The position numbers were made by a program, and so were the translations under genes. DNA of 64,000 nucleotides from Mycolicibacterium porcinum. GTDB lineage: Bacteria > Actinomycetota > Actinomycetes > Mycobacteriales > Mycobacteriaceae. Below, in pieces: positions 1 through 9,807 of the stretch. The notes below the pieces were generated by a model that ran no database searches, was not told the origin of the DNA, and saw nothing but the letters and a program-made list of their open reading frames with translations. Numbering within the stretch: the first letter of the stretch is position 1; each line of letters opens with the position of its first letter. The stretch lies in NCBI GenBank assembly GCA_001942045.1, contig MSTD01000003.1, positions 196,737 to 260,736 on the forward strand, in the 5' to 3' direction.

Positions 1-40
1 CGGACTCAGTGAGCAGAAATCCGCCCCGGCCGCGGCATCG

Positions 41-3000
41 GTGGCCGCGACGCGCACCGACGACCCGATCGCCGTCGTCGCGGTGTCCTGCCGGTTCCCC
101 GGCGCTCCGAACCCCGAGGCGTTCTGGGAGGTGCTGTCCGGCGGTGTCGACGCCATCCGGGAAGTGCCCGAAGAACGATTCGACATCGACGAGTTCTTCG
201 ACGAGGATCCGGATGCTCCCGGGAAGACCTATACGCGCTACGGCGGATTCCTCGACGGCATCGACGGATTCGATCCCGAGTTCTTCGGGATCTCACCCCG
301 CGAGGCGGTCTGGATCGAGCCTCAGCAGCGCCTCGTGCTCGAAACGGTATGGGAAGGACTCGAACGAGCCGGTCACTCCCCCGAGGCGCTGCGCGGCAGC
401 CGCACCGGTGTGTTCGTAGGCGTGGCGGCCAACGAGTATGCGCATCTGCTGTCGTCGGAGCCCATCGAAAAGATCGAGCCGCACTTCATCACCGGTAATG
501 CGCTCAACGCGATTTCCGGTCGTGTTGCGTTCGCGCTCGGGCTCGAGGGCCCCGCGGTAGCAGTCGACACGGCGTGCAGCTCGGCGTTGGTCGCCGTCCA
601 TCAGGCCTGCCAGGCACTGCAATCCGGTGATTGCGACATGGCAGTGGCCGGCGGCGTCAACGTCCTACTTTCCCCGGTGACCGTCGTCGCCGCATCCCGC
701 GCCAGGATGCTGTCCCCGGTCGGGCGGTGCAAGACCTTCGACGCCTCGGCAGACGGCTATGTGCGCAGCGAAGGCTGCGGAATCCTGCTGCTCAAGCGAT
801 TGAGCGACGCGCAACGCGACGGCGATCGGATCTGTGCCGTCATCCCCGGCAGCGGGGTGAACCAGGACGGCGCTTCGAGCGGCCTGACCGTGCCCAATGG
901 TGGTGCACAACAACGCCTTATCGGGTCGGTGCTGGCCCGCGCCGGCCTCAGCGGCGGCGATGTGGACTATCTGGAGGCCCACGGAACCGGAACGCCGCTG
1001 GGTGATCCGATCGAGGTGCAAGCGGCGGCGGCCGCCTATGGCGGCTCGCGTGACGCCGACCGGCCGTTGCTGATGGGTTCGGTGAAAACCAACATCGGCC
1101 ACACCGAGTCGGCATCCGGAGCGGCCGGCCTGATCAAGGTCGTGCTGTCACTGCAGCACGAAACCCTGCCGCAGAGCTTGCATTTCGACAATCCGTCACC
1201 GCACATCCCATGGGACTCGTTGCCGGTGCGGGTGGTGGACGAAGCGATGCCATGGCAGCCGAACGGCAGGCCACGACGCGCCGGCGTGAGTTCCTTCGGA
1301 TTCACCGGAACCAACGCCCACGTGCTGGTCGAGGAGGCTCCCCCGCTGACCGCGGCCGCCGAGAAGCCAGTCGCCGACGGAGATTCCGCCGACGACGTTC
1401 AGCCGGAGCCGGCAGCGGAAACGCAGCCGGAGCAGGTCGAGGTGTTGACGCTGTCGGCACGGTCACCGGAAGCGCTGGCGGCGTTGGCGCAGCGGTACGA
1501 GAGCTGGCTGGAGGCTCACCCTGAGGTCGACCTCGCCGACCTGTGCCTCACCGCCGGTATCGGTCGTTCGCACTTCGAACATCGCGCCGCCCTGGTGGTG
1601 GATTCGGTCGCCGAGGCCCGCGCCGGTCTGGCCGAGCTGGCCGAGAACCGGTTGCGGCACGGTGTCGTCCGTGGGGAGCGGCCGCATCATCCGATGACGG
1701 CGTGGCTGTTCACCGGTCAGGGCAGCCAGTACGCCGGTATGGCGCGTGAGTTGTTCGACACCGAACCGGTTTTCGCCGAAACGGTGCGCCGGTGCGCCGA
1801 CGCGGTCAAGGACATCCTGCCGCAGCCGCTGCTGGAGGTGCTGTTCGCCGACAATCGCGAAACCGGAGGCAAAGCCGCAGAGACACTGCGGCACACGTCA
1901 TTTGCCCAACCCGCGATCTTCGCCGTGGAAATGGGTCTGGCCCGGCTGTGGCAGTCGTGGGGCATCGAGCCCGATGTGGTGCTCGGGCACAGCGTCGGCC
2001 AGTACGCCGCGGCCTGCGTGGCCGGCGTGTTCAGCCTCGAAGACGGCGCCCGGCTGATGGCCGAGCGCGGACGGTTGTTCGGCAGCCTGCCCGAGGGCGG
2101 GCGCATGGTGGCGGTGTTCGCCGACCCCAAGCACGTCGAGCAGATCGCCGGAGAATTCCCGCGGGTCTCGGTAGGCGCCTACAACGGGCCTAACACCGTG
2201 CTGTCGGGCCCGGGCGACGATCTCGAGCAGATCGTCGAGAAGCTCGAGGAAGAGGAGGGGATCCGGTGCACGTGGCTGGAGACCAGCCACGCATTCCACT
2301 CCGAGCTGCTGGATCCGGTCCTCGACGAATTCGAGGCCTACGCAGCGCAGTTGCAGTTCGCGAAGCCGACGATGCCGCTGGTCTGCAACCGCACCGGCGC
2401 GGTGCTCACCGCGCAGACTCCGCTCGACGCCCAGTACTGGCGGCGGCACTCCCGCCAGCCGGTGCAGTTCGCCGAGAGCGTGCGCACCGTGGCCGCGCTG
2501 GGCTGCTCGATCCTGATGGAAATCGGCCCGCAGCCGGTACTGACCGGCGCCGCGGTGCAGGTCTGGCCGGAGCACTTGGCGGCGCCGCGCGCGATCGTGT
2601 CGATGCGAAAGGGTGTCTCCGATCGGCGGCAGATCGCCGACGCACTGGCCTCGGCCTACGTCGGCGGGCACCGGCCCGATTTCAGCGCCTTGCATCGCGG
2701 GACCCGGCGTCGGCTCGAGTTGCCGACCTACCCGTTCCAGCGACGTCGCTTCTGGCCCAAGGGAAGCGGAATCACCGCCGATGTCAACGGGCCCGTGGGT
2801 TCCGGGATCCTGGGCAGCGGCAAGGATCTCGCCTCTGGCGATTCGGTCTACACCAGCCGGTTGTCGGTCAAATCGCAGCCCTGGCTGTCCGATCACGTCA
2901 TCTACGGCACCGTCGTCGTTCCCGGAGCGACGTACGCCGCCATGGCGCTGGCCGCGGTCGGCACACCCGCGCATGCCAAGGACGTCTTCTTCTACGAGCC

Positions 3001-6000
3001 GATCATCCTGCCCGAGAAGAGTTCCCGTGAAGTGCAGCTCACGTTGCACCCGCTCGACGGCGGCGACGGGTGGAAATTCCAGGTGCACAGCCGCCCGTAC
3101 GGCGAGCGCGGTGCCGACTGGTCGTTGAACGCCGAAGGCACTGTTGTCGCGGGACTCTCCGACGAGGAGACCCCTGATCAGTCGGATCCGGTCGACGAAG
3201 CCATCGAGCGCCTCGAACGCATGCGTCCGCAGGAGTTGTTCGAGACCTTCGCCGATCTGGAACTGGCCTGGGGGCCGACATGGTCGGGTTCGCTGAAGTC
3301 GTTGTGGCTCGGCGAAGGCGAGGCGATCGGCGACATCCTGGTCGGTGAGGAACTCGCCGAGCAACTCGGAACCGAGCCGATGCACCCGGTGTTGATGGAC
3401 TTGTGCACCGGTGTCGCCTTCCCGGCCTTCCCCGCTCTGCTCGCGGCCGAACAAGGCGTGAACGACCTGTTCCTGCCGCTGCGGTACGGGCAGGTGACGT
3501 TGAAGCAGAAGATGCCGCGGCGTTTCTATTGCCGCGCGCGGTGGCACGAGAGCGCCCTGGACAGCGAGACCCAGGTCTTCGATCTCGATTACCTCGACCG
3601 CGACGGCAGTTATCTCGGCGGCGTCCGGGAGTTCACGGTCAAACGCGCTCCTCGTGAGGCGCTGCTCCGTGGCCTCGGCGGCGACGCCACCCGCCTGCTG
3701 TACACGCTCGGCTGGCATGAGGTTCCGGTACCTGCTTCCGAGGAGGGCGCCGAAACTCCCTCGGGCACTTGGCTGATCGCCGGCTTCGACGAACTCGCCA
3801 CAAAGGTGCCGGGATGCATCCCGTTCGACCGGAACACCGATCCGGAGCTCCTCGGACAGGTGCTGGCACAGGCCAAGGAGCGTGGCCTGCCGTTCTCCGG
3901 TGTCGTGTGGCGCGCCGCTGCGCCGGGCGCAGGGGAATCGACCGCCGACAGCCAGGCCCGGCTCGAGACCGAGATCGCGAACCTGCTCAGTGCCGTGCAC
4001 ACGGTGCAAGGCGGGGAGATCAAACTGCCGGGCGGGCTCTGGATCGTCACCGAACGGGCCGTCGCCACAGAATCCGGTGAGCCGGTCGATCCGGCTCAGG
4101 CGGCGCTGTGGGGATTCGGGCGCACCACGATCAACGAGGAACCCGCGCTGCGGGCCAAGCTCGTCGACACCGATGGGTCTGGCGAGGCCGTGCAGGCGCT
4201 GGCCAAGTTGTTGGCAACGCCGGTCGAAGAGCCGGAAATCGCAGTGCGGCAAGGCAAGCTGTTGGCTTCCCGGCTGCTGCCGTGGGCACGTAGTGGGCAT
4301 CTCACGGTGCCCCGCGGGAGCGATTACGTCCTGGCGCCGACCGAACGCGGCGCGATCGACAATCTGCGGATCACCGAGAAAGAGGTGACCGCGCCGGACG
4401 AGGGCTACGTGCAGGTGCGGGTGGAGGCCGCCGGCCTCAACTTCCGCGACGTGCTCAACGTGCTGGGCCTGTACCCGGGTGATCCCGGGCCGATCGGCGG
4501 TGACTTCGCCGGCGTCGTCACGCAATTGGGTGAGGGCGTCACCGGAGTCGAGGTCGGTCAGCGGGTCTACGGCTCGATGCAGGGCGCCTTCTCCAGCCGG
4601 TTCAACGTGCCGGCCCAGTTCCTCGCGCCGATCCCCGATGGGATCAGCGGGGTCGAGGCTGCCACGATTCCCGCTGCGGCGCTCACGGTCCGGCTGTCGT
4701 TCGACTGGGCGCAGCTCAAGCCGGGCGACAAGGTACTCATCCACGCGGCCAGCGGCGGTGTCGGCCTGGCCGCCATCCAGATGGCCCAGCAGTGCGGTGC
4801 GGAGGTCTACGCGACGGCGAGCACCTTCAAGCGCGCGACGCTGCGCAAGCTGGGCGTCAAGTACGTCTACGACTCGCGGACAACGGATTTCGCCGACCAG
4901 ATTCTGGCGGACACCGACGGCGCGGGCGTGGACGTGGTGCTCAACTCGCTGACCAGCGAAGGTTTCATTGAGGCGACCCTCAAGGCCACTGCCAAGAACG
5001 GCCGCTTCGCCGAAATCGCCAAGCGCGACATCTGGTCACCGGAGCAGATGGCCGAGGCCCGTCCCGACATCGCCTACGAGATCGTCGCGTTGGACACGGT
5101 GATGTTCACCGAGCCAGACCGCATTCGCGATCTGCTCGTTGAAATTTCGGAAGGCCTCGCGAATGGCGGCTGGAAACCGCTGCCCGCCGAGATCTACCCG
5201 CTGACGGAGGCCAGGACCGCGTTCCGGCGGATGCAGCAGGCCCGGCACATCGGCAAGATCGTGTGCCAGCTGCCGAATCCGCTTGCACCTCGGCCGGATC
5301 GGACCTACCTGATCACGGGTGGGCTCGGTGCGATCGGTCTGCACACCGCCTCGTACCTGGCTCAGCTGGGCGCCGGGGACATCGTGTTGACCAGCCGTCG
5401 TGAGCCCGATGCCGGCGCACAGCGGTTGATCGAGGAGATCACCGAGCGCAACAAGACCCGCATCCACGTCTTCACCGCCGATGTCGGTGAGGAGGCTGGG
5501 GTGGCGAAGCTCCTGGAGCGGATTCGGGCGGAGCTCCCGCCGCTCGCGGGCGTCGCCCATCTGGCCGGTGTGCTCGACGATGCGCTCCTCGGTCAGCAGA
5601 GTGTGGAGCGGTTCCGGACGACGTTGGCTCCCAAGGCCTTCGGCGCCGAGTACCTGGACAAGTTGACGAAGGACGACGATCTGGACTTCTTCATCGTGTC
5701 GTCCTCGGTGTCGAGCTTGTTCGGTTCCCCGGGGCAGTCCAACTACGCGACAGCCAATGCGTTGCTCGACGGTCTGATCGCGCAGCGCAGGGCGCAGGGC
5801 CTGCCGGCCACGGGGATCAACTTCGGTCCCTGGGGTCAGGGCGGCATGGCGTCCTCGGAGGCGGCGACCGCGAATATCAGTGCCCAGGGCCTGATTCCGC
5901 TGGAGCCGTCGGCGGCGCTCGCCGCCCTGGCCGAGGTCATCGCCAACGGCACCGGCCAGGCCACCGTCCTCAAGGCGAACTGGCAGCGGGCCGCGAAGGT

Positions 6001-6487
6001 GCTGGGCAGTTCGCGCCCACCGATCCTCGACCTGGTGTTGCCCAGTGCCGTCGGAGAGGTGACCGGGGACAGCGAGGTTCTCAAGCAGCTGCTGGAGATC
6101 CCGGTGCCGCAGCGTGCCGGGTTCGTCACCGAGTTCCTGCAGAAGGAGGTGCAGAACTTCCTGCGGCTCGCCTCACCGCCGGCCGCGACCAGCCGCTTCC
6201 TGGATCTCGGCACGGACTCGCTGATGGCGATCGAACTCCGCAACCGGCTGCACAGTCAGTTCGGTGGCAGGTTCACGCTCAACGCGACCGCGGTGTTCGA
6301 CTACCCGACGATCGGCGGACTCGCCGAGTATCTGGTGGCCCAACTGCCCGACGCGGAACCGACGGAGGCCGTTGAGGCACCCGCCGAGGAGTCACAGCAA
6401 GAGGCTCAGGCCGAGGCGACCGAGCAGTCGCCAGAGCAGAACGAGTCACCTGCACAGGAGCCGCCGGTCGCAGAGGCGGCAGACTAA
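41..6487 (+). CDS. pks: Fully reducing type I polyketide synthase (KS-AT-DH-ER-KR-ACP), 5' end uncertain
   Basis: Single-module PKS. Domains in order, numbered from the GTG at 41: ketosynthase about 10-430 with Cys179 (DTACSS), His314 (EAHGTGT) and His354; acyltransferase about 540-860 with Ser651 in GHSVGQ and a HAFH motif at 747-750, which predicts malonyl-CoA; dehydratase with His952 in an HxxxGxxxxP motif; enoylreductase about 1440-1745 with a nucleotide loop near 1572; ketoreductase with its glycine loop near 1758; ACP with phosphopantetheine Ser2060 (LGTDSL). A Glu/Pro/Ala-rich tail of about 60 residues follows. The frame stays open to the window edge, so the true start may lie upstream. 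Next to the DapB-like gene and fadE5 it resembles the PKS of the trehalose polyphleate locus of fast-growing mycobacteria (MSMEG_0408 type), which makes polyunsaturated phleic acids. Domains are seen; the product is inferred from context. Confidence 0.9.
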   Translation: MAATRTDDPIAVVAVSCRFPGAPNPEAFWEVLSGGVDAIREVPEERFDIDEFFDEDPDAPGKTYTRYGGFLDGIDGFDPEFFGISPREAVWIEPQQRLVLETVWEGLERAGHSPEALRGSRTGVFVGVAANEYAHLLSSEPIEKIEPHFITGNALNAISGRVAFALGLEGPAVAVDTACSSALVAVHQACQALQSGDCDMAVAGGVNVLLSPVTVVAASRARMLSPVGRCKTFDASADGYVRSEGCGILLLKRLSDAQRDGDRICAVIPGSGVNQDGASSGLTVPNGGAQQRLIGSVLARAGLSGGDVDYLEAHGTGTPLGDPIEVQAAAAAYGGSRDADRPLLMGSVKTNIGHTESASGAAGLIKVVLSLQHETLPQSLHFDNPSPHIPWDSLPVRVVDEAMPWQPNGRPRRAGVSSFGFTGTNAHVLVEEAPPLTAAAEKPVADGDSADDVQPEPAAETQPEQVEVLTLSARSPEALAALAQRYESWLEAHPEVDLADLCLTAGIGRSHFEHRAALVVDSVAEARAGLAELAENRLRHGVVRGERPHHPMTAWLFTGQGSQYAGMARELFDTEPVFAETVRRCADAVKDILPQPLLEVLFADNRETGGKAAETLRHTSFAQPAIFAVEMGLARLWQSWGIEPDVVLGHSVGQYAAACVAGVFSLEDGARLMAERGRLFGSLPEGGRMVAVFADPKHVEQIAGEFPRVSVGAYNGPNTVLSGPGDDLEQIVEKLEEEEGIRCTWLETSHAFHSELLDPVLDEFEAYAAQLQFAKPTMPLVCNRTGAVLTAQTPLDAQYWRRHSRQPVQFAESVRTVAALGCSILMEIGPQPVLTGAAVQVWPEHLAAPRAIVSMRKGVSDRRQIADALASAYVGGHRPDFSALHRGTRRRLELPTYPFQRRRFWPKGSGITADVNGPVGSGILGSGKDLASGDSVYTSRLSVKSQPWLSDHVIYGTVVVPGATYAAMALAAVGTPAHAKDVFFYEPIILPEKSSREVQLTLHPLDGGDGWKFQVHSRPYGERGADWSLNAEGTVVAGLSDEETPDQSDPVDEAIERLERMRPQELFETFADLELAWGPTWSGSLKSLWLGEGEAIGDILVGEELAEQLGTEPMHPVLMDLCTGVAFPAFPALLAAEQGVNDLFLPLRYGQVTLKQKMPRRFYCRARWHESALDSETQVFDLDYLDRDGSYLGGVREFTVKRAPREALLRGLGGDATRLLYTLGWHEVPVPASEEGAETPSGTWLIAGFDELATKVPGCIPFDRNTDPELLGQVLAQAKERGLPFSGVVWRAAAPGAGESTADSQARLETEIANLLSAVHTVQGGEIKLPGGLWIVTERAVATESGEPVDPAQAALWGFGRTTINEEPALRAKLVDTDGSGEAVQALAKLLATPVEEPEIAVRQGKLLASRLLPWARSGHLTVPRGSDYVLAPTERGAIDNLRITEKEVTAPDEGYVQVRVEAAGLNFRDVLNVLGLYPGDPGPIGGDFAGVVTQLGEGVTGVEVGQRVYGSMQGAFSSRFNVPAQFLAPIPDGISGVEAATIPAAALTVRLSFDWAQLKPGDKVLIHAASGGVGLAAIQMAQQCGAEVYATASTFKRATLRKLGVKYVYDSRTTDFADQILADTDGAGVDVVLNSLTSEGFIEATLKATAKNGRFAEIAKRDIWSPEQMAEARPDIAYEIVALDTVMFTEPDRIRDLLVEISEGLANGGWKPLPAEIYPLTEARTAFRRMQQARHIGKIVCQLPNPLAPRPDRTYLITGGLGAIGLHTASYLAQLGAGDIVLTSRREPDAGAQRLIEEITERNKTRIHVFTADVGEEAGVAKLLERIRAELPPLAGVAHLAGVLDDALLGQQSVERFRTTLAPKAFGAEYLDKLTKDDDLDFFIVSSSVSSLFGSPGQSNYATANALLDGLIAQRRAQGLPATGINFGPWGQGGMASSEAATANISAQGLIPLEPSAALAALAEVIANGTGQATVLKANWQRAAKVLGSSRPPILDLVLPSAVGEVTGDSEVLKQLLEIPVPQRAGFVTEFLQKEVQNFLRLASPPAATSRFLDLGTDSLMAIELRNRLHSQFGGRFTLNATAVFDYPTIGGLAEYLVAQLPDAEPTEAVEAPAEESQQEAQAEATEQSPEQNESPAQEPPVAEAAD

Positions 6488-6497
6488 GCCCCGCGAG

Positions 6498-6547
6498 CAG
6501 ACGCAAATGTCCCCGCACGCCCAGCGTGTCGGGGACATTTGCGTCTG
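6498..6547. terminator. Long hairpin between convergent pks and DapB-like genes
   Basis: Perfect 18-bp arms at 6498-6515 and 6530-6547. Inside them a further 5-bp stem (6516-6520 with 6524-6528) closes a 3-nt loop, with one bulged T at 6529. It begins 11 nt after the pks stop codon and ends 15 nt before the stop of the opposing gene, so it probably terminates both transcripts. No long T-tract follows. Confidence 0.75.
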
Positions 6548-6562
6548 TTGGCCGTAAGAACG

Positions 6563-7642
6563 TCAGATCCAGCGGGTGGCCTCAACCTCGGGCGGCAGCG
6601 GCGGATGCAGCGGCACATCGAGCCCGTCGTAGATACCGGGCTTCTGGGTGGCCAGCCAGTCGATTGCGCCGAGCAGTCGGTTGGCCGCGGTGGTATTGCC
6701 ACCGTCGGCGCGGGTGCCGCCCGGTACGTCGGCGCGCACCACGATGCTCAGCTGCGGATCGCCGTCGATGATGACTCGATGGTCGCCGACACCCTCGTCG
6801 GGCTGCGGCCAGTCCGGAGCACAAGCCGGATCGATACGGGTGATGTGTTCGATGATGACCCGCTCGACGCCATTGACCCATCCGATGACCTGCAGCCGGA
6901 ACGCGCCCTGGGTTCCCGCCTCGAACCGGCCCATGACGTTGTCGACCGTCTCGGTGAGCGGCAGCCGTTCGACCGTCTCGGTGATGTCATCGATCTCCAA
7001 GCCGAGGCCGCGGCCGATCAGCCGGACGTTGCCGCCCCACACCATGGTCGGGATCGAGGGCAGCAGCATCATCGGAGTCTCGTCCATCGACCCGCCGAAC
7101 CCACACAGCACCCGCACGGAATGCGGCTGGTTGTAGGTGGAGTAATCGAAGATCTCCTGGCACCGGATGGTGCGGATGCGGGTACACAGCCCGGCCGCGA
7201 TCACCGCCAGGGCATCGTTGCCCCACCCTGGGTCGACGCCGCTGACCAGCAGTGCGGAGTTGCCGGCCACCGCGGCCTCGGTGAGCCGGTCGACCCACTC
7301 GGCCGGAGCCGAGGCCGGGTCGTAGAGCGAATACAACGACGGCGTCACCACTTGTTTGCCCGCGCGCAGGCACCGCTCGATCTCGGCGAGGGCCTCCTCG
7401 GGACGGATATCGCCGGAGGACATGTAGGCGACGGCATCGCACTGGGCGAGCGCCGCATCCACGTCCGTGGTGGCGCTGACCCCGGTGAGGCCGTCGAGCT
7501 TGGCAAACGTCGCGGCATCGCGACCAGCCTTGTCCTCGGATGACGTGATGACTGCAACCAGTTCCAGGCCCGGGAACGCCGTGGCCGACCTGATCGCCGT
7601 CGCACCCATGTTCCCTGTACCCCACACCGCGATTCGACGCAT
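6563..7642 (-). CDS. DapB-like NAD(P)-dependent oxidoreductase (Rv0926c-like)
   Basis: 359-residue protein with an N-terminal Rossmann motif, GTGNMG at residues 8-13, followed by a dihydrodipicolinate-reductase-like fold of the group that also includes 2,4-diaminopentanoate dehydrogenase. It is longer than a true DapB (about 245-270 residues) and lies outside any lysine locus, so lysine synthesis is unlikely. A homologue of this family sits between fadE5 and pks in the M. smegmatis GPL/TPP region (recalled, not checked), which suggests a lipid-linked role; the substrate is unknown. The ATG at 7642 has a G-rich stretch just upstream and a TAGGGT box (7654-7649) 6 nt before it, so the transcript may be leaderless. 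It is divergent from fadE5 and convergent with pks. Confidence 0.8.
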   Translation of the reverse strand: MRRIAVWGTGNMGATAIRSATAFPGLELVAVITSSEDKAGRDAATFAKLDGLTGVSATTDVDAALAQCDAVAYMSSGDIRPEEALAEIERCLRAGKQVVTPSLYSLYDPASAPAEWVDRLTEAAVAGNSALLVSGVDPGWGNDALAVIAAGLCTRIRTIRCQEIFDYSTYNQPHSVRVLCGFGGSMDETPMMLLPSIPTMVWGGNVRLIGRGLGLEIDDITETVERLPLTETVDNVMGRFEAGTQGAFRLQVIGWVNGVERVIIEHITRIDPACAPDWPQPDEGVGDHRVIIDGDPQLSIVVRADVPGGTRADGGNTTAANRLLGAIDWLATQKPGIYDGLDVPLHPPLPPEVEATRWI

Positions 7643-7648
7643 CCGCCC

Positions 7649-7654
7649 ACCCTA
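7649..7654 (-). promoter_or_regulatory. Probable -10 box of the DapB-like gene
   Basis: TAGGGT (TANNNT type) on the minus strand, 6 nt upstream of the ATG. This spacing would put the transcription start at or next to the start codon. No clear -35 is seen. Confidence 0.45.
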
Positions 7655-7777
7655 ATGGGGTATTCGTGAGTATCGTCACATTACGGCGAAACTGCTGGTC
7701 AGCGCGCTTTTGACGGCGAAGTACAAAGGTCGATCAACCGCTGGGTTGGTTAGCTATCAGAAATTGCTCAGAGTCTC

Positions 7778-7806
7778 TTTGCGTTGAAGTTACTGAACGG
7801 TATAGT
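7778..7806 (+). promoter_or_regulatory. Probable SigA-type promoter of fadE5
   Basis: TTTGCG at 7778-7783, a 17-bp spacer, then TATAGT at 7801-7806. Transcription would start near 7813, giving a leader of about 65 nt before the fadE5 GTG. An AGTTACTG half-site (7788-7795) lies within the spacer. Confidence 0.55.
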
Positions 7807-7813
7807 TGGCCGC

Positions 7814-7831
7814 AGTTACTGGTGGGTAACT
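7814..7831. promoter_or_regulatory. Operator-like inverted repeat at the fadE5 transcription start
   Basis: AGTTAC, 6 nt, GTAACT: perfect 6-bp arms directly after the predicted start site, so a bound repressor would block initiation. The core 7816-7829 reads TTACTGGTGGGTAA. The same 14-bp pattern, TTACTNNNGNGTAA, recurs between fadA2 and fabG4 at 23085-23098. A third half-site, AGTTACTG, is at 7788-7795, 26 bp upstream in the same orientation. Confidence 0.6.
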
Positions 7832-7877
7832 TATCCGAAGTACCCAACCTCAGGTGGCATTCTCACAAGGAGGAAAA

Positions 7878-9713
7878 GTGAGCCACTACAAGAGCAATGT
7901 CCGTGACCAGGTCTTTAACCTGTTCGACGTCTTCGGCCTGGACAAGGCCCTCGGGGCAGGCGACTACGCCGACCTGGACGCCGATACGGCCCGCGAGATG
8001 CTCAACGAGATGGCTCGCCTGGCCGAGGGTCCCATCGCCGAGTCGTTCGCCGACGGCGACCGCAACCCGCCGGTGTTCGATCCCAAGACCCACAGCGTGG
8101 CACTGCCCGAGTCCTTCAAGAAGTCGGTGCGCGCTGCCATCGACGGCGGCTGGGACAAGGTCGGCCTGTACGAGGAGCTCGGCGGCGTGCCTGCCCCCAA
8201 GGCGCTGCTGTGGGCCCTCAACGAGCACATCCTCGGCGCCAACCCCGCGGTCTGGATGTACGCCGGTGGTGCCGCCTTCGCGCAGATCTTCTACGACAAC
8301 GCCACTGAAGAGCAGAAGAAGTGGGCCGTGCTGGCCTCCGAGCGCGGCTGGGGCGCCACCATGGTGCTCACCGAGCCCGACGCTGGTTCTGACGTCGGCG
8401 CCGGCCGCACCAAGGCCGTCAAGCAGGACGACGGCTCCTGGCACATCGACGGCGTGAAGCGGTTCATCACCTCCGCTGACTCCGATGACCTGTTCGAGAA
8501 CATCTTCCACCTGGTGCTGGCCCGCCCCGAGGGCGCAGGCCCGGGCACCAAGGGTCTGTCGCTGTTCTTCGTACCGAAGTTCCTGTTCGACTTCGAGACC
8601 GGCGAGCTGGGCGAGCGCAACGGCGTCTACGTCACCAACGTCGAGCACAAGATGGGCCTGAAGGTTTCGGCCACCTGTGAGCTGACCTTCGGCCAGCACG
8701 ACAAGCCTGCCAAGGGCTGGCTGGTCGGCGAGGTGCACAACGGCATCGCGCAGATGTTCGACGTCATCGAGCAGGCCCGAATGATGGTGGGCACCAAGGC
8801 CATCGCCACCCTGTCGACCGGCTACCTCAACGCTCTGGAGTACGCCAAGGAGCGCGTGCAGGGTGCCGACCTGACCCAGATGATGGACAAGACCGCCCCG
8901 CGCGTCACCATCACGCATCACCCCGACGTCCGCCGCAGCCTGATGACCCAGAAGGCCTACGCCGAGGGCATGCGCGCGCTGTACCTGTACACCGCGACCT
9001 TCCAGGACAAGGATGTCGCCAAGGCGCTGCACGGTGTCGAGCCCGAACTCGCGCACAAGGTCAACGACCTGCTGCTGCCGGTGGTCAAAGGCTTCGGCTC
9101 GGAGCAGGCCTACGCCAAGCTGACCGAGAGCCTGCAGACCCTGGGTGGTTCCGGCTTCCTGCAGGACTACCCGATCGAGCAGTACATCCGCGACGCCAAG
9201 ATCGACTCGCTGTACGAGGGCACCACCGCCATCCAGGCGCAGGACTTCTTCTTCCGCAAGATCGTCCGCGACAAGGGTCAGGCGCTGGCGTTCGTGGCCG
9301 GCGAGATCGAGCAGTTCATCAAGAACGAGACCGGCAACGGCCGCCTGAAGACCGAGCGTGAGCTGTTGGGCACCGCGCTCGCCGACGTCCAGGGCATGGC
9401 CGCCAGCCTGACCGGCTACCTGATGGCCGCCCAGGAAGATGCCGCGAGCATCTACAAGGTGGGTCTGGGTTCGGTTCGCTTCCTGCTGTCGGTCGGCGAC
9501 CTGCTGCTCGGCTGGCTGCTGGCCCGCCAGGCCGCGGTGGCGATCGAGAAGCTCGACGCCGGCGCCACCGGCGAGGACCGCACCTACCTCGAGGGCAAGA
9601 TCGCCGCAGCTTCGTTCTTCGCCAAGAACATGCTGCCGCTGCTCACCAGCACCCGTCAGGTCATCGAGACCATCGACAACGAGGTGATGGAGCTCGACGA
9701 GGCTGCGTTCTAA
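7878..9713 (+). CDS. fadE5: FadE5 acyl-CoA dehydrogenase
   Basis: FAD-dependent acyl-CoA dehydrogenase of the long FadE5 type, 611 residues from the GTG at 7878, the same length as M. tuberculosis Rv0244c as I recall it. The start is fixed by AAGGAGG at 7867-7873 and by the N-terminus [11 protein letters not shown]. Visible features are the FAD/substrate segment [10 protein letters not shown] near residue 165 and the catalytic-base region LYEGTTAIQ with Glu447, the position reported as the base in FadE5. FadE5 dehydrogenates a broad range of saturated acyl-CoAs in beta-oxidation. It is monocistronic, with its own promoter and operator upstream and a strong terminator 12 nt after the stop. It sits beside a lipid PKS, so a role in supplying or tailoring acyl chains for a surface lipid is possible (inference). 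Confidence 0.95.
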   Translation: MSHYKSNVRDQVFNLFDVFGLDKALGAGDYADLDADTAREMLNEMARLAEGPIAESFADGDRNPPVFDPKTHSVALPESFKKSVRAAIDGGWDKVGLYEELGGVPAPKALLWALNEHILGANPAVWMYAGGAAFAQIFYDNATEEQKKWAVLASERGWGATMVLTEPDAGSDVGAGRTKAVKQDDGSWHIDGVKRFITSADSDDLFENIFHLVLARPEGAGPGTKGLSLFFVPKFLFDFETGELGERNGVYVTNVEHKMGLKVSATCELTFGQHDKPAKGWLVGEVHNGIAQMFDVIEQARMMVGTKAIATLSTGYLNALEYAKERVQGADLTQMMDKTAPRVTITHHPDVRRSLMTQKAYAEGMRALYLYTATFQDKDVAKALHGVEPELAHKVNDLLLPVVKGFGSEQAYAKLTESLQTLGGSGFLQDYPIEQYIRDAKIDSLYEGTTAIQAQDFFFRKIVRDKGQALAFVAGEIEQFIKNETGNGRLKTERELLGTALADVQGMAASLTGYLMAAQEDAASIYKVGLGSVRFLLSVGDLLLGWLLARQAAVAIEKLDAGATGEDRTYLEGKIAAASFFAKNMLPLLTSTRQVIETIDNEVMELDEAAF

Positions 9714-9725
9714 GAACTCCGCCGT

Positions 9726-9764
9726 CAGACGCCCCCGGGTTTTCCCGGGGGCGTTTGCTTTTGC
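9726..9764 (+). terminator. Intrinsic terminator of fadE5
   Basis: Stem of 11 perfect base pairs (9729-9739 with 9744-9754) around a TTTT loop, extendable to 14 pairs (9726-9757) with one G-U pair, followed by TTGCTTTTGC. This is a good Rho-independent terminator, rather rare in mycobacteria. Confidence 0.85.
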
Positions 9765-9807
9765 GGCACCGGGTGCAGACGCGACTGCCAACGGGTATTC
9801 CCGGACA

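Noticed and set aside
1898..4744. 948-codon open frame antisense to the PKS
   Set aside because: Shadow of the high-GC coding strand: Arg/Gly/His-rich, no domain, and it lies fully inside well-defined AT-DH-ER domains.
6563..7642. True dihydrodipicolinate reductase (dapB)
   Set aside because: Too long, different C-terminal half, and no lysine-pathway context; only the Rossmann part is shared.
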